From assembly GCA_017472605.1 (NCBI GenBank), contig JAFUPV010000002.1, positions 62,001 to 126,000 on the forward strand: DNA of 64,000 nucleotides. The letters are read 5' to 3'. Of this stretch, positions 40,884 through 48,838 are shown in pieces. How positions within the stretch are numbered: the stretch's first letter is position 1; each line of letters begins with the position of its first letter. The notes under the pieces are model-generated. The model ran no database searches, was not told the origin of the DNA, and saw only the letters and a list, made by a program, of their open reading frames with translations. The position numbers and the translations under genes are program-made. This DNA comes from Lachnospiraceae bacterium (GTDB taxonomy: Bacteria > Bacillota > Clostridia > Lachnospirales > Lachnospiraceae).

Positions 40884-43598
40884 TCAGACCGACTCTCGCC
40901 TCAGCACTTCCATCAGCGGCTCACGTTCCAGTCTACGCAGGGTATAGCGCATTGTTACTGTAACAATCAGAACGATACCAACAACCAGCCACCCGATGGA
41001 ATGCCAGGGAATCAGTTCTTTGGGTTCCGAGATAAGAGAAAAACTTTGTCTAATCAGAAGAAGCAGCCCCATTCCTGCTGCGCTTCCCCAAAGCAATGCC
41101 CGCAAAACGCAGCTTCCGCATTCGCTGCGCAGCATTCTCCGTTTCTGACTCTCCGTCATTCCGATGGAGGTCAGCATTGCCAAATCCCTCCTTCGCAGGA
41201 TAAGATTGGTCGAAATCGTATTGAACAGATTCACAGCTGCAATCAGACTGATCAGCACCAGGAACCCATTGGAAAACACCTGAATCACCAGTGCTGTGTT
41301 CTCCCGTTCCTTTTCCGCTTCCTGCTGATTGATGAAATCACCGGGATCGCAGATCACACCGCTGGTTTCCAGCACACGGATTACATCTTCAATCATCCGA
41401 TTCGCATTCTGCGTTTTAAAGCACAGCCAAACCGCTGCACTCTGCCCGTCAATCTTAAAGTCCGGGCAGACGGAAAACGGATAAAGAATCCGGATGTCCG
41501 ACGATGAATTCTCTCCAAACCCAAATGGTACCTGTTCAATTAGACCGCCTATTGGAAGAATTTCCGGCTGATAATCCCGTTCACCCACCATTTCTCCCGT
41601 TTCGTTACAGTAAAATGCCCGCACAAGAATCTCACCGCTTTCATCTACAAGCCACTGGTGCTTCATCAGATATCCGCCGACTTCCTCTGCCCCGGCTGCC
41701 AGCGTTTCTACAGCCGGTGCTTTCAGGAGCTCCGTCACCCCATCCCGAAACCATGTCATCTGCGCCATAATCCGGCTGACTTTGCCTTCGGAGTCCATGC
41801 GATAGTCCACATAATTCTCGCTGTTAAGCACAAGCCCCATGGCTTCACCGGTCTCCTGATACTGCTTCCATGCATGGTCATAGCCGCACGCTTTCAGCAG
41901 CTGCTCATAAGTGCTGGTATCGATATAATTTATGTGCAGCATGCCGCTGATTTCTGATTGTTCATATTCCGTGGTTACCTTTCCCGGTTCCTTATAAATA
42001 TCCAGCATTCCGGACGCACAGCCTGCCGTTACCTCATCCACGGAACCGAGACCGCGGATAGTATCCAGAGCCCGCAGGGCAACCTTATAATCAAGCCATG
42101 TCATGGCATCCACGTTTCCGGAATCATAGCTTTCCAACCAGCGATTCAGCTGCATCGTCAGTCCGGAAACGGAGAAAACAAGCATAACACTTGCCATCAG
42201 CGACAGGACAGTTACCCGGTACTTTTTCCGATCCCTTTTATAATATTTTTTTGCCAGAATCCCCTCCATTCCAAGCCAATTTTCGAATAGCCAGGAAACA
42301 CGAATCTGTTTTCTGCTGACCCGAATATCCCTGGTCTGTCGGATTGTTTCGATTGCGCTGACTCCTGCCGCCCGCTTCGCCGGAACCCAGGCTGACAGAA
42401 GGATGGTTGCTGCCGCAATTCCTGCAGCCAGCAGCAGTACCCACAGATTTACATGGAGATCAAGACGGTATACCGATTCCCGGAATTCACCGAACTTATC
42501 GCCCAGAAAAAACAGCGCAGTTCCCATTCCTCCCACACCAAAGATCATCCCTGCCGGAATTCCAATGGCAGCCACTGTCAACACTTCCACAAATACCATT
42601 CGGCGAATCTGCTTTCTTGACGCTCCAATGGAAGCCAGCAGACCGAACTGCCTCGTCCGTTCACCAACGGAGATGGAAAAAGCGCTGTAGATCAACAAAA
42701 AGGAGCCAGCTGCCACCAGAACAATTACAATTGCTGCTAAGGACAGAACAAAATAGCTTTCATTCACATACTCAAAGCTTCCCTCAAACATCAGCAGTTC
42801 TTCATTAATCCGGATCTCATCCCATCGCGTTCGGTAATCCTCGCCAAAATGTTCACAGCAAAAGTCATCCAATTCCATGGACGGTTCCTTTAACGTAACG
42901 TACAGATCCAGAACCGCAGCTTTCGTAAGTGCTTCCTGACCGCAGGTCATCACCATATATGCTGCTCCCCCTGTGTAGTATGCATCGTAAACACCTGTTA
43001 TCACAGCACGATAGGTATGTTCGAAAGAAGAGAACTCTTCAAACATCTCATTTTGAACCACACCTGTCTCTGCATCATACGCACAGTACTGATTGTTCCA
43101 CTCGTATCCTTCGTCTGTTTTCCTCAGTCCCAGATTCAGTTCCATCCAGTTTCCAATTCCATAAGCCTCACTGTCCAGCCGAAACAGAGAAGACGGAATC
43201 ACAACCTCCCCCGCGTTCTTCGGCATGCGTCCTTCCACCAGCCGAACTGACATCTCCTCCAGAAATTCTGCCTCTCCCGATGCAAGAAACAGATAAGGGA
43301 CTCCGTTGTTTTTCTCTGTCAGCTGACTATAGCCAACTGCCGTCACCGCAGTCAAACGTTCCACACGGTCATCCTGCGCAAGTTCCTGATACTGTTCCAT
43401 TGTCCCGTTTTCATATTCAACATGAGCCGTTCCCGATTCGTAGGTATAGGTTTTGTACAGATAGTTCATGGCACTGCTGCAGAACGTGATGACCGCTGTG
43501 AACAATGCAGCCGAGAGTACGGTACCAATGATTGTAACAATGGTTCGCACTCTGTTCTGCTTCATTGTCTGCCATATCACTTTATTCAGAACATTCAT
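40884..43598 (-). CDS. FtsX/MacB-type ABC permease, first of a paralogous pair
   Basis: The 904-residue paralogue of the next gene has the same architecture: N-terminal helix, extracytoplasmic domain, three helices, then a second FtsX-like unit. Its ATG overlaps the stop of the ATPase gene by four bases (ATGA), and 23 bases separate it from the second permease, so all three are one translational unit. Sequence identity between the two permeases is highest near the N-terminus and the membrane helices and lower in the extracellular domains, as expected if the latter diverged for substrate or partner recognition. Confidence 0.9.
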   Translation of the reverse strand: MNVLNKVIWQTMKQNRVRTIVTIIGTVLSAALFTAVITFCSSAMNYLYKTYTYESGTAHVEYENGTMEQYQELAQDDRVERLTAVTAVGYSQLTEKNNGVPYLFLASGEAEFLEEMSVRLVEGRMPKNAGEVVIPSSLFRLDSEAYGIGNWMELNLGLRKTDEGYEWNNQYCAYDAETGVVQNEMFEEFSSFEHTYRAVITGVYDAYYTGGAAYMVMTCGQEALTKAAVLDLYVTLKEPSMELDDFCCEHFGEDYRTRWDEIRINEELLMFEGSFEYVNESYFVLSLAAIVIVLVAAGSFLLIYSAFSISVGERTRQFGLLASIGASRKQIRRMVFVEVLTVAAIGIPAGMIFGVGGMGTALFFLGDKFGEFRESVYRLDLHVNLWVLLLAAGIAAATILLSAWVPAKRAAGVSAIETIRQTRDIRVSRKQIRVSWLFENWLGMEGILAKKYYKRDRKKYRVTVLSLMASVMLVFSVSGLTMQLNRWLESYDSGNVDAMTWLDYKVALRALDTIRGLGSVDEVTAGCASGMLDIYKEPGKVTTEYEQSEISGMLHINYIDTSTYEQLLKACGYDHAWKQYQETGEAMGLVLNSENYVDYRMDSEGKVSRIMAQMTWFRDGVTELLKAPAVETLAAGAEEVGGYLMKHQWLVDESGEILVRAFYCNETGEMVGERDYQPEILPIGGLIEQVPFGFGENSSSDIRILYPFSVCPDFKIDGQSAAVWLCFKTQNANRMIEDVIRVLETSGVICDPGDFINQQEAEKERENTALVIQVFSNGFLVLISLIAAVNLFNTISTNLILRRRDLAMLTSIGMTESQKRRMLRSECGSCVLRALLWGSAAGMGLLLLIRQSFSLISEPKELIPWHSIGWLVVGIVLIVTVTMRYTLRRLEREPLMEVLRRESV

Positions 43599-44278
43599 CT
43601 GCGGATCACCTCATCTCTCGTGATTCTGCCGTCCTCGATGGCAATGATCCGGTCTGCCTGCAGAGCAATGGTTTCATCGTGAGTGATCATGATCAGCGTC
43701 TGTCCATACTTTTTGTGGGACGCTTTCAGAAGCTCAACAATTTCCTGGCTGTTCTTTGAATCGAGGTTCCCCGTGGGCTCATCAGCCAGAACAACAGCCG
43801 GGGCATTCATCAACGCACGCCCGATGGAAACACGCTGCTGCTGTCCGCCGGAAAGCTGGTTTGGCAGATGATTTTCTTTTCCTTTCAGTCCCAGTGTCGC
43901 AATCAGGTCATTGAGCCGGTTTTCGTTGATTTCGCGGTAATCCAGAAGAACGGGCAGCGTCATGTTTTCCACTACGTTCAGAACCGGAATCAGGTTGTAA
44001 AACTGATAAACAAGTCCAACCTCCCGCCGGCGGAATACGGCCAGCTGCTCCTCCTTCTGTGCATACACATCCTGACCATCCATCCAGACATGACCTGATG
44101 TTGGGCGGTCAACACCGCCAAGGATGTGGAGGAGGGTAGACTTACCAGAGCCGGAAGGCCCGACAACAGCGATGAACTCGCCCTTCTTCACAGAAAAAGA
44201 AACATTGTTCAGCGCATGAACGGCAGCGGCGCCTTTTCCGTAAACCTTTGTTAAATTCTCTACTCTCAAAATTTCCAT
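43595..44278 (-). CDS. ABC transporter ATPase (LolD/MacB type)
   Basis: The 227-residue ATPase has Walker [10 protein letters not shown], signature LSGGQQQR and Walker [14 protein letters not shown], typical of the ATPases that drive FtsX-type permeases. I chose ATG 44278 because GGGAG lies 8 bases upstream. The frame stays open to 44590, but that part reads through the 91-bp repeat and terminator and is not expected to be translated. It overlaps the first permease gene by four bases. It lies downstream of a histidine kinase gene, separated by a terminator and a repeat region. Confidence 0.94.
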   Translation of the reverse strand: MEILRVENLTKVYGKGAAAVHALNNVSFSVKKGEFIAVVGPSGSGKSTLLHILGGVDRPTSGHVWMDGQDVYAQKEEQLAVFRRREVGLVYQFYNLIPVLNVVENMTLPVLLDYREINENRLNDLIATLGLKGKENHLPNQLSGGQQQRVSIGRALMNAPAVVLADEPTGNLDSKNSQEIVELLKASHKKYGQTLIMITHDETIALQADRIIAIEDGRITRDEVIRR

Positions 44279-44313
44279 TCCATTCTCTCCCTTTCTTTGT
44301 TCAGACAGAACGT

Positions 44314-44495
44314 GCTCGGCGACCTCAGAAATCCGCTTTGCTCCTTTCTGAGGTTTTCGCGGCGCTCGCCGCATGCGTGTGCAAGCACCCGCGCCTGACT
44401 CGCTGCTCGGCGACCTCAGAAATCCGCTTTGCTCCTTTCTGAGGTTTTCGCGGCGCTCGCCGCATGCGTGTGCAAGCACCCGCGCGCGGCTCGCT
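44314..44495. repeat. Two tandem 91-bp GC-rich units in the ATPase leader
   Basis: The units start at 44314 and 44405 and are almost identical; a partial third begins at 44496. Each contains an 8-bp hairpin (CTCAGAAA / TTTCTGAG) and the palindromic GCGGCGCTCGCCGC. It looks like an intergenic repeat element. No promoter for the ATPase gene was seen in the 320-base gap 44279-44598, which holds only this repeat and a terminator. Confidence 0.9.
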
Positions 44496-44502
44496 GCTCG
44501 CG

Positions 44503-44555
44503 AAAAAAAAGGCATCCGGTTCTGCATGGTGGGATCATTGTAGCAGAGCCGGATG
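44503..44555 (-). terminator. Terminator after the histidine kinase gene
   Basis: A 13-bp stem with one mismatch (44513-44525 with 44543-44555) is followed on the minus strand by eight Ts. It lies between the kinase stop and the 91-bp repeats. Confidence 0.85.
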
Positions 44556-44598
44556 ACATGGCGGTGACTTTTCGGTGACAGTTTTGTCACTTTTGGAT

Positions 44599-45591
44599 TT
44601 ATGATTTATAGATTCTTATCTCAAACATCGCCCCGCCCTCCGGGTGGTTCTGCGCCCGCAGTGTTCCGCCCTGGCTGGCGATGATCATCCGGGACAGAGA
44701 CAGTCCAATCCCGACGCTTTGTTCCGAAGAATTTTTCCCTTTGTAAAACCGTTCAAACAGGTGGGGCAGGTCCTCTTTGCTGATTCCCGGTCCGGTATCA
44801 CGGATAACCAGTTCGGAATATATGGGGTTTTCCCTGGCTGTTATGGAAAGAATTCCTTCTTCCATGTGTTCCACGCAGTTTTTCACAATGTTACGCACCG
44901 CCTCTTCTGTCCATGACCGGTCTGCCACAACTGTTCCGGACGCATCGATCACAAGACGCTGGTTTTTCAGATCCATGAGAATTTCCATTGGCGCCGCGGC
45001 ACGTTTTGCCAGTTCCTCAAGCGGCACAGGTTCCGGTTTCATAACAATGGTTCCCGCGTCCAGCTTCGCCAGTTTCAGCAGCGTGGAAATCAGCCAGTCA
45101 ATCTGATCCTGCAGGCGGCGGATTTCCCTCAGATGACGTTTCTGTTCCTGCACATCGCCGCAGCTCTGACTGACAGCTTCCAGATGAAGATACATGGAGG
45201 TCAGCGGTGTCCGGATCTGGTGCGAAATGTCGGCCATGGAGTCTGCCAGACAGGTTTTGTCCGCTTTCAGGCTATCCGCCTGCTCCTCCAGTCGGACCGT
45301 CATTTTTCCGATTTCATTGGCCAGCAGACTCAGTTCACCTTCCTGATATCGCACAATATCCAGCCGCTTACCCTCGTGGAGCAGGACATCAATTTCCCTG
45401 GTCATTTCCGCGATTTTTTTATTTCTGGTTCGGATATCCCATAAATGAAGAAATGCACAGACAAGAATGCATGCGCAGGAAGCAGCGACACCCGCCCATC
45501 CATATGAAGACAGAAAAATTCCCAGAATGATCACCATACTTCCATATAACATCAAATATTTCTTTATTTCCGGATTTCGCAGCACTTTCAT
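44599..45591 (-). CDS. Sensor histidine kinase with short membrane anchor
   Basis: The 330-residue kinase has two N-terminal helices with almost no extracellular loop, a HAMP-like linker, the phospho-acceptor H-box SHQIRTPL, an N-box (NIVKNCVEHM) and ATP-binding motifs DTGPGIS and GIGLSLS. Intramembrane-type kinases of this shape usually rely on a partner ABC transporter to sense peptides, which fits the FtsX-type transporter downstream. Its cognate regulator is encoded upstream at 46066-46755, but 475 bases carrying a toxin-antitoxin locus now separate them. It has its own promoter. Confidence 0.92.
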   Translation of the reverse strand: MKVLRNPEIKKYLMLYGSMVIILGIFLSSYGWAGVAASCACILVCAFLHLWDIRTRNKKIAEMTREIDVLLHEGKRLDIVRYQEGELSLLANEIGKMTVRLEEQADSLKADKTCLADSMADISHQIRTPLTSMYLHLEAVSQSCGDVQEQKRHLREIRRLQDQIDWLISTLLKLAKLDAGTIVMKPEPVPLEELAKRAAAPMEILMDLKNQRLVIDASGTVVADRSWTEEAVRNIVKNCVEHMEEGILSITARENPIYSELVIRDTGPGISKEDLPHLFERFYKGKNSSEQSVGIGLSLSRMIIASQGGTLRAQNHPEGGAMFEIRIYKS

Positions 45592-45641
45592 TTTGATTCA
45601 CCTGTTCCCAATTTTCGATATATCCCAATATTCTTTCTTTT

Positions 45642-45670
45642 ATCATACCAGTGAACGATGTTGTTGTAAA
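45642..45670 (-). promoter_or_regulatory. Separate promoter of the histidine kinase gene
   Basis: On the minus strand, TTTACA (45665-45670), a 17-base spacer and TATGAT (45642-45647), 50 bases before the kinase start. It allows kinase expression independent of the regulator gene beyond the toxin-antitoxin locus. Confidence 0.75.
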
Positions 45671-45723
45671 TCATTTTCATTATATTTGTTCTAGTATTTT
45701 TCGCACATAATTAATTTACTTCC

Positions 45724-45752
45724 TTGTCATCCGGTTGCTTTTTTGATATATT
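45724..45752 (+). promoter_or_regulatory. Promoter of the type I toxin mRNA
   Basis: TTGTCA (45724-45729), a 17-base spacer and TATATT (45747-45752). The mRNA would start near 45759 and reach the ribosome binding site AAGGAGG at 45786-45792. Confidence 0.75.
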
Positions 45753-45799
45753 GATGTCGTTACCGCTCCTATACTGATACTCAGGAAGGAGGTGTTATT

Positions 45800-45889
45800 T
45801 TGAACGATCTGATTCTATCTTTTTACCTTTCCATTCTGGCAAGTATCGCAGCACATTATATTTGCAAATGGTTAGATGGAGAGGTGTAA
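45800..45889 (+). CDS. Fst-like type I toxin, 29-residue membrane peptide
   Basis: The 29-codon gene starts with TTG 7 bases after a perfect AAGGAGG and encodes a short N-terminus, a hydrophobic helix (LILSFYLSILASIAAHYI) and the charged tail CKWLDGEV. This is the layout of Fst/Ldr-type membrane toxins. The alternative GTG start is closed by a stop after three codons. A GC-rich hairpin follows, and an antisense RNA promoter faces it from the far side. Two stretches of the 5' coding region (9 and 14 bases) recur in the antitoxin region, as the direct repeats do in the Fst/par system. Confidence 0.8.
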   Translation: MNDLILSFYLSILASIAAHYICKWLDGEV

Positions 45890-45925
45890 TACGGTAACTA
45901 GCCTCGGTCTGGTCAGCCGCAAGTA

Positions 45926-46001
45926 GACAAAAAACCCCTCGGAGTTGCAGCTCCGGGGGGGGTTGCGGTGCATCTTGAACGATACTCCTATCTTTTTACC
46001 T
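45926..46001 (-). ncRNA. Predicted antitoxin RNA of the type I locus
   Basis: Read from the promoter at 46008-46036, a transcript of about 75 nt ends at the shared hairpin and its T-run. It is complementary to the toxin mRNA at the terminator stem (true antisense) and, through the repeats TTGAACGAT (45975-45983) and CTATCTTTTTACCT (45988-46001), to the toxin start codon region (45800-45808) and coding region (45815-45828). This predicts translational block, as in the Fst/par model. The transcript is inferred from sequence only. Confidence 0.72.
45935..45960. terminator. Bidirectional hairpin shared by toxin and antitoxin RNAs
   Basis: A 10-bp stem (45935-45944 with 45951-45960, one wobble) has a six-base loop. 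The minus-strand product ends in TTTTTTG, a good terminator for the antitoxin; the plus-strand end is G-rich and weaker. Confidence 0.8.
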
Positions 46002-46007
46002 AACGGC

Positions 46008-46036
46008 ATTATAGCATATGCATCTTTCTAATACAA
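46008..46036 (-). promoter_or_regulatory. Strong antitoxin promoter
   Basis: On the minus strand, TTGTAT (46031-46036), a 17-base spacer and a perfect TATAAT (46008-46013). It is stronger than the toxin promoter, as expected for an antitoxin RNA. Confidence 0.78.
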
Positions 46037-46065
46037 GATACCAATTTTAATTTTTTTAAAAAATT

Positions 46066-46755
46066 TCAGAACAGATTTCTGCCCTCATCCCCAATCATAT
46101 ACCCAAACCCTCGGACCGTCCGGATTACCACAGGATTCTGTGGATCATCTTCTACCTTCTCCCGAAGACGCTTGATATAAACCGTCAGTGTATTGTCATT
46201 GACGTATTCTCCCGCGGCATCCCAGATTTCCTCCAGCAGCCGGTTTCTGGACAGAACTTTGTTCCGGTTGTTCAGAAGGATCAGAAACAGGCGGTATTCC
46301 AGAGCAGAAAGGCACAGATCCTTTCCGTTTTTGCTTACCATTCCCCGATCCATGTCCACATACAGATTTCCCAGATACAGTTCCTGCTTCTTCTTCCGGT
46401 TTCTTCGCGTTACTGCGCGGATCCGGGACAAAAGCTCCCGGGGACGGAATGGCTTGGCAACATAGTCGTCCGCACCCATTTCCAGTCCGGCTACGACACT
46501 GTGTTCCTCTCCGGAGGCAGTCAGAAAAATCACAGGTGTGTCCTTCTGCTGTTTCATCGCAAGACAGGCGGAAAATCCGTTGCCGTCCTGTAACGAAATG
46601 TCAAGCAGTACCAGATCATAGGAATTCTGTCCAAACAGACGCAGTCCATCGGTCTGTCCTGCCGCCGTGTCAACCTGATAGCCTTCCCGGTTCAGATATT
46701 CCGCCAGCGGCTGGCTGATTGCTTTATCGTCTTCTACCAGTAATATGCGCTCCAT
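46066..46755 (-). CDS. OmpR-family response regulator
   Basis: The 229-residue regulator has a receiver domain (LLVEDDKAIS, phospho-acceptor in LVLLDISLQDGNG, Lys in YVAKPFRP) and a winged-helix domain (SALEYRLFLILLNNR; DNTLTVYIKRLREKVEDD; TVRGFGYMI). It probably pairs with the kinase at 44599-45591 and controls the FtsX-type transporter genes. Its start lies inside the end of the Nudix-GNAT gene (32-base overlap), so its translation may depend on that gene. Confidence 0.92.
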   Translation of the reverse strand: MERILLVEDDKAISQPLAEYLNREGYQVDTAAGQTDGLRLFGQNSYDLVLLDISLQDGNGFSACLAMKQQKDTPVIFLTASGEEHSVVAGLEMGADDYVAKPFRPRELLSRIRAVTRRNRKKKQELYLGNLYVDMDRGMVSKNGKDLCLSALEYRLFLILLNNRNKVLSRNRLLEEIWDAAGEYVNDNTLTVYIKRLREKVEDDPQNPVVIRTVRGFGYMIGDEGRNLF

Positions 46756-47788
46756 CTATGTTTCCTCCACCAAAACTGCCTCTGAGCACCAGCATCTGAC
46801 CCGGATGTCCTTCTGCCATACAAAGCTCCCCTTCTTCAAATCCCATGGAACGGTAAAATGCTCTGGGGGCTGCGGCTTTTTCATCACCCTCCCGGAAGGT
46901 TTCCACAACAATGTCCCTTGTCCGATCCAGTTCCTCAAGCATCTGTTTTACCATTGCTCTTCCAATTCCGCGGCGGCGGAAGTTGGGGTGCACTGCCATG
47001 AAGCTGAGCTGATTCCGTTTCGGAGAGTAAAGGAGCATGCCGACGACACGTTTTCCGCTCAGCGCACAGATGGCGGTTCCCCGTTTCATGTTCCGAATCA
47101 CCGTTTCCCGGTATGTGCCCAGCGCTTCCTCTGTCTCCAGTCCCGGAAAATTCCACTGGACAATCTCCACCAGATTCATCCAGGAAGCCAGCTGGTTTTC
47201 CGTTGCTTTCCTGACAACAATCTCTTCCTCCGGAAATACACGGCAGTCAAACTGCCTGCTCATGGTGAACATGGCATCCAGCAGCAGATAGGGAGCCAGA
47301 ATTCCTTCCTCCTGCATCTGAAGCGCTTCTTCTTTCGTCACCCATTTTACCTGACGGACTTCTTCCTCCTGCAGCTTCAGTTCCTGGATATCAATCTCTT
47401 TTTGAATAAAATAGTAATCATCAAATCCTTCGTCAAAATGGAGCGTCATCTGAGGACGGATCCCGGTCAGATCCAGCTTTAGTCCCAGCTCTTCACAGAC
47501 TTCCCGTTCCGCTGCCATCCGGCTGGTCTCACCCGCCTTGGCCGATCCACCGACAGTCAGATCCCAGATGTTCGGCCAGCCCCGTTTGAAGGGCTGACGC
47601 TGCTGGATCAGCAGCTGGTTCTGACTGTTAAAGATTGCCACATGGATGTCCAGATGATATTCCCCCGGCTTCATCGGGTCGCCGCGGCGATGCGTCCTTC
47701 CGGTAGGCATGCGGTTTTCATCGTAGAGATCCCAGATTTCATCGGCTTCCAATTTTGCCCGCTGGCGGGCGGATAACTGCTTTTCCAT
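46724..47788 (-). CDS. Nudix hydrolase fused to a GNAT acetyltransferase
   Basis: The 354-residue two-domain protein has an N-terminal Nudix domain with an intact Nudix box (Gly81, Glu87, Arg95-Glu96, Glu99-Glu100, Gly102) in a context resembling isopentenyl-diphosphate isomerase-like Nudix proteins (IWDLYDENRMPTGRTHRRG). The C-terminal GNAT domain has the acetyl-CoA loop RRRGIGRAM. The substrate is unknown. It is the first gene before a response regulator and overlaps it by 32 bases. The tail after residue 335 (GGGNIDGAHITGRRR) lies in the overlap and looks like a late extension of the reading frame. Confidence 0.85.
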   Translation of the reverse strand: MEKQLSARQRAKLEADEIWDLYDENRMPTGRTHRRGDPMKPGEYHLDIHVAIFNSQNQLLIQQRQPFKRGWPNIWDLTVGGSAKAGETSRMAAEREVCEELGLKLDLTGIRPQMTLHFDEGFDDYYFIQKEIDIQELKLQEEEVRQVKWVTKEEALQMQEEGILAPYLLLDAMFTMSRQFDCRVFPEEEIVVRKATENQLASWMNLVEIVQWNFPGLETEEALGTYRETVIRNMKRGTAICALSGKRVVGMLLYSPKRNQLSFMAVHPNFRRRGIGRAMVKQMLEELDRTRDIVVETFREGDEKAAAPRAFYRSMGFEEGELCMAEGHPGQMLVLRGSFGGGNIDGAHITGRRR

Positions 47789-47821
47789 CCTGTTTTCTGA
47801 CTCCTCTTCTGCTTTTTCGGA

Positions 47822-47849
47822 TTGCTTTCAATCAAACAACATTTATAAT
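47822..47849 (+). promoter_or_regulatory. Promoter of the truncated EamA transporter gene
   Basis: TTGCTT (47822-47827), a 16-base spacer and TATAAT (47844-47849), about 128 bases before the start codon. Confidence 0.6.
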
Positions 47850-47976
47850 AGGATAAGGTTCAGTGTATCGTTTTTTTACTGATCTGTCAACCGCACCACT
47901 CCCTGACAGACAGTGTTTTCGCCGAAAATTCTGCTGCATGATCTGCCGACGGGAAGAAACAGGAAAGGATTTTCTC

Positions 47977-48441
47977 ATGAGTACACAAAGAAAAGCGATT
48001 GTTTATGCCATTCTTGCCGCAGCCCTCTACGCATTCAATGCCCCGGCTTCCAAGCTTCTGATCCGCCATGTTGACACAGTCATGATGGCTGCATTTCTTT
48101 ATCTCGGCGCAGGAATCGGTCTGATGATCTATGGCACTGTCCAGACCCGGCTCACGAAAAAAGGCCAGACAGAACGTCTGACCCGGAAAGAACTTCCCTA
48201 TACAATTGCCATGGTTCTTCTGGGCATTGCGGCTCCCACCCTGCTGATGGCCGGCATTGCCCGCACCAGCTCCGCCAATGTTTCCCTGCTGAATAATTTT
48301 GAGATTGTCGCAACGTCTGTCATTGCTCTGGTGATTTTTAAAGAAATCATCTCCAGGCAACTCTGGCTTGCCATCGCTCTGGTGACCATTCCCAGGATAC
48401 CCTTTTGCTTTTGCGCAGTGATTTTTTACTGCGGTAATTAA
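47977..48441 (+). pseudogene. Truncated EamA/DMT-family transporter
   Basis: The 154 codons cover one five-helix EamA repeat (IVYAILAAALYAFNAPASKL; NVSLLNNFEIVATSVIALVI) and then end in a non-conserved tail (PRIPFCFCAVIFYCGN). Complete members have two repeats and about 300 residues, so the second half is missing. AGGAAAGGA precedes the start at 47977. The break is 28 bases from the -35 of the glycine riboswitch promoter, so a deletion joined the two loci. A functional half-size transporter cannot be excluded. Confidence 0.75.
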
Positions 48442-48468
48442 TTATTTCAACAAATTATAAAAAAACGA

Positions 48469-48497
48469 TTGACAAACCGTATTGGCAGTGGTATTGT
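48469..48497 (+). promoter_or_regulatory. Promoter of the glycine riboswitch-symporter unit
   Basis: A perfect TTGACA (48469-48474), a 17-base spacer and TATTGT (48492-48497), about 30 bases before the first aptamer. Confidence 0.85.
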
Positions 48498-48526
48498 TAT
48501 TCCCATATTCATAACGGCAGACGAAG

Positions 48527-48688
48527 TTCTTAGGGGAATGGCGCAGGCCTACCGAAGGAGTAAAACTCTCAGGTGTCCGAAATCGGACGGGGACTAAGAA
48601 TGGATGTGGCTCTGGAGAAGCTCAAGGATGAGTACCGAAGGTGCAAGGCGGCAAATGCTGCTGAATCTCTCAGGTAAAAGGACAGAGT
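48527..48688 (+). promoter_or_regulatory. Tandem glycine riboswitch
   Basis: Two consecutive glycine aptamers are present. Aptamer I (48527-48600) is closed by TTCTTAG/CTAAGAA; aptamer II (48609-48688) by CTCTG/CAGAG. Both carry the conserved ACCGAAGG and CTCTCAGGT elements. A terminator hairpin follows at 48787-48819, just before the symporter ribosome binding site. Glycine binding would be expected to set read-through into the glycine/alanine symporter gene; an on-switch is typical of this class but the direction was not proved here. Confidence 0.92.
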
Positions 48689-48786
48689 GTATACACGCAG
48701 AAATGGCGATTCGATTTTTCTGGATATGTTTTCCGGATTTTCCTTTCGTTTCATGTTTTGCATATACCAGTGTTTTTCATCTTCTC

Positions 48787-48819
48787 CGGAGCAGTTGGAT
48801 TCCAACTGTTCCGTTTTTT
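48787..48819 (+). terminator. Expression-platform terminator of the glycine riboswitch
   Basis: A 12-bp stem (48787-48798 with 48802-48813, one G-U pair) with a 3-base loop and six Ts ends just before AGGAGG of the symporter gene. Confidence 0.88.
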
Positions 48820-48838
48820 ATTACAGGAGGTAAAACAT

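Noticed and set aside
44279..44590. N-terminal extension of the ABC ATPase through the 91-bp repeat
   Set aside because: The frame happens to stay open across the repeat and terminator, but the internal ATG at 44278 has a good ribosome binding site and matches the family length.
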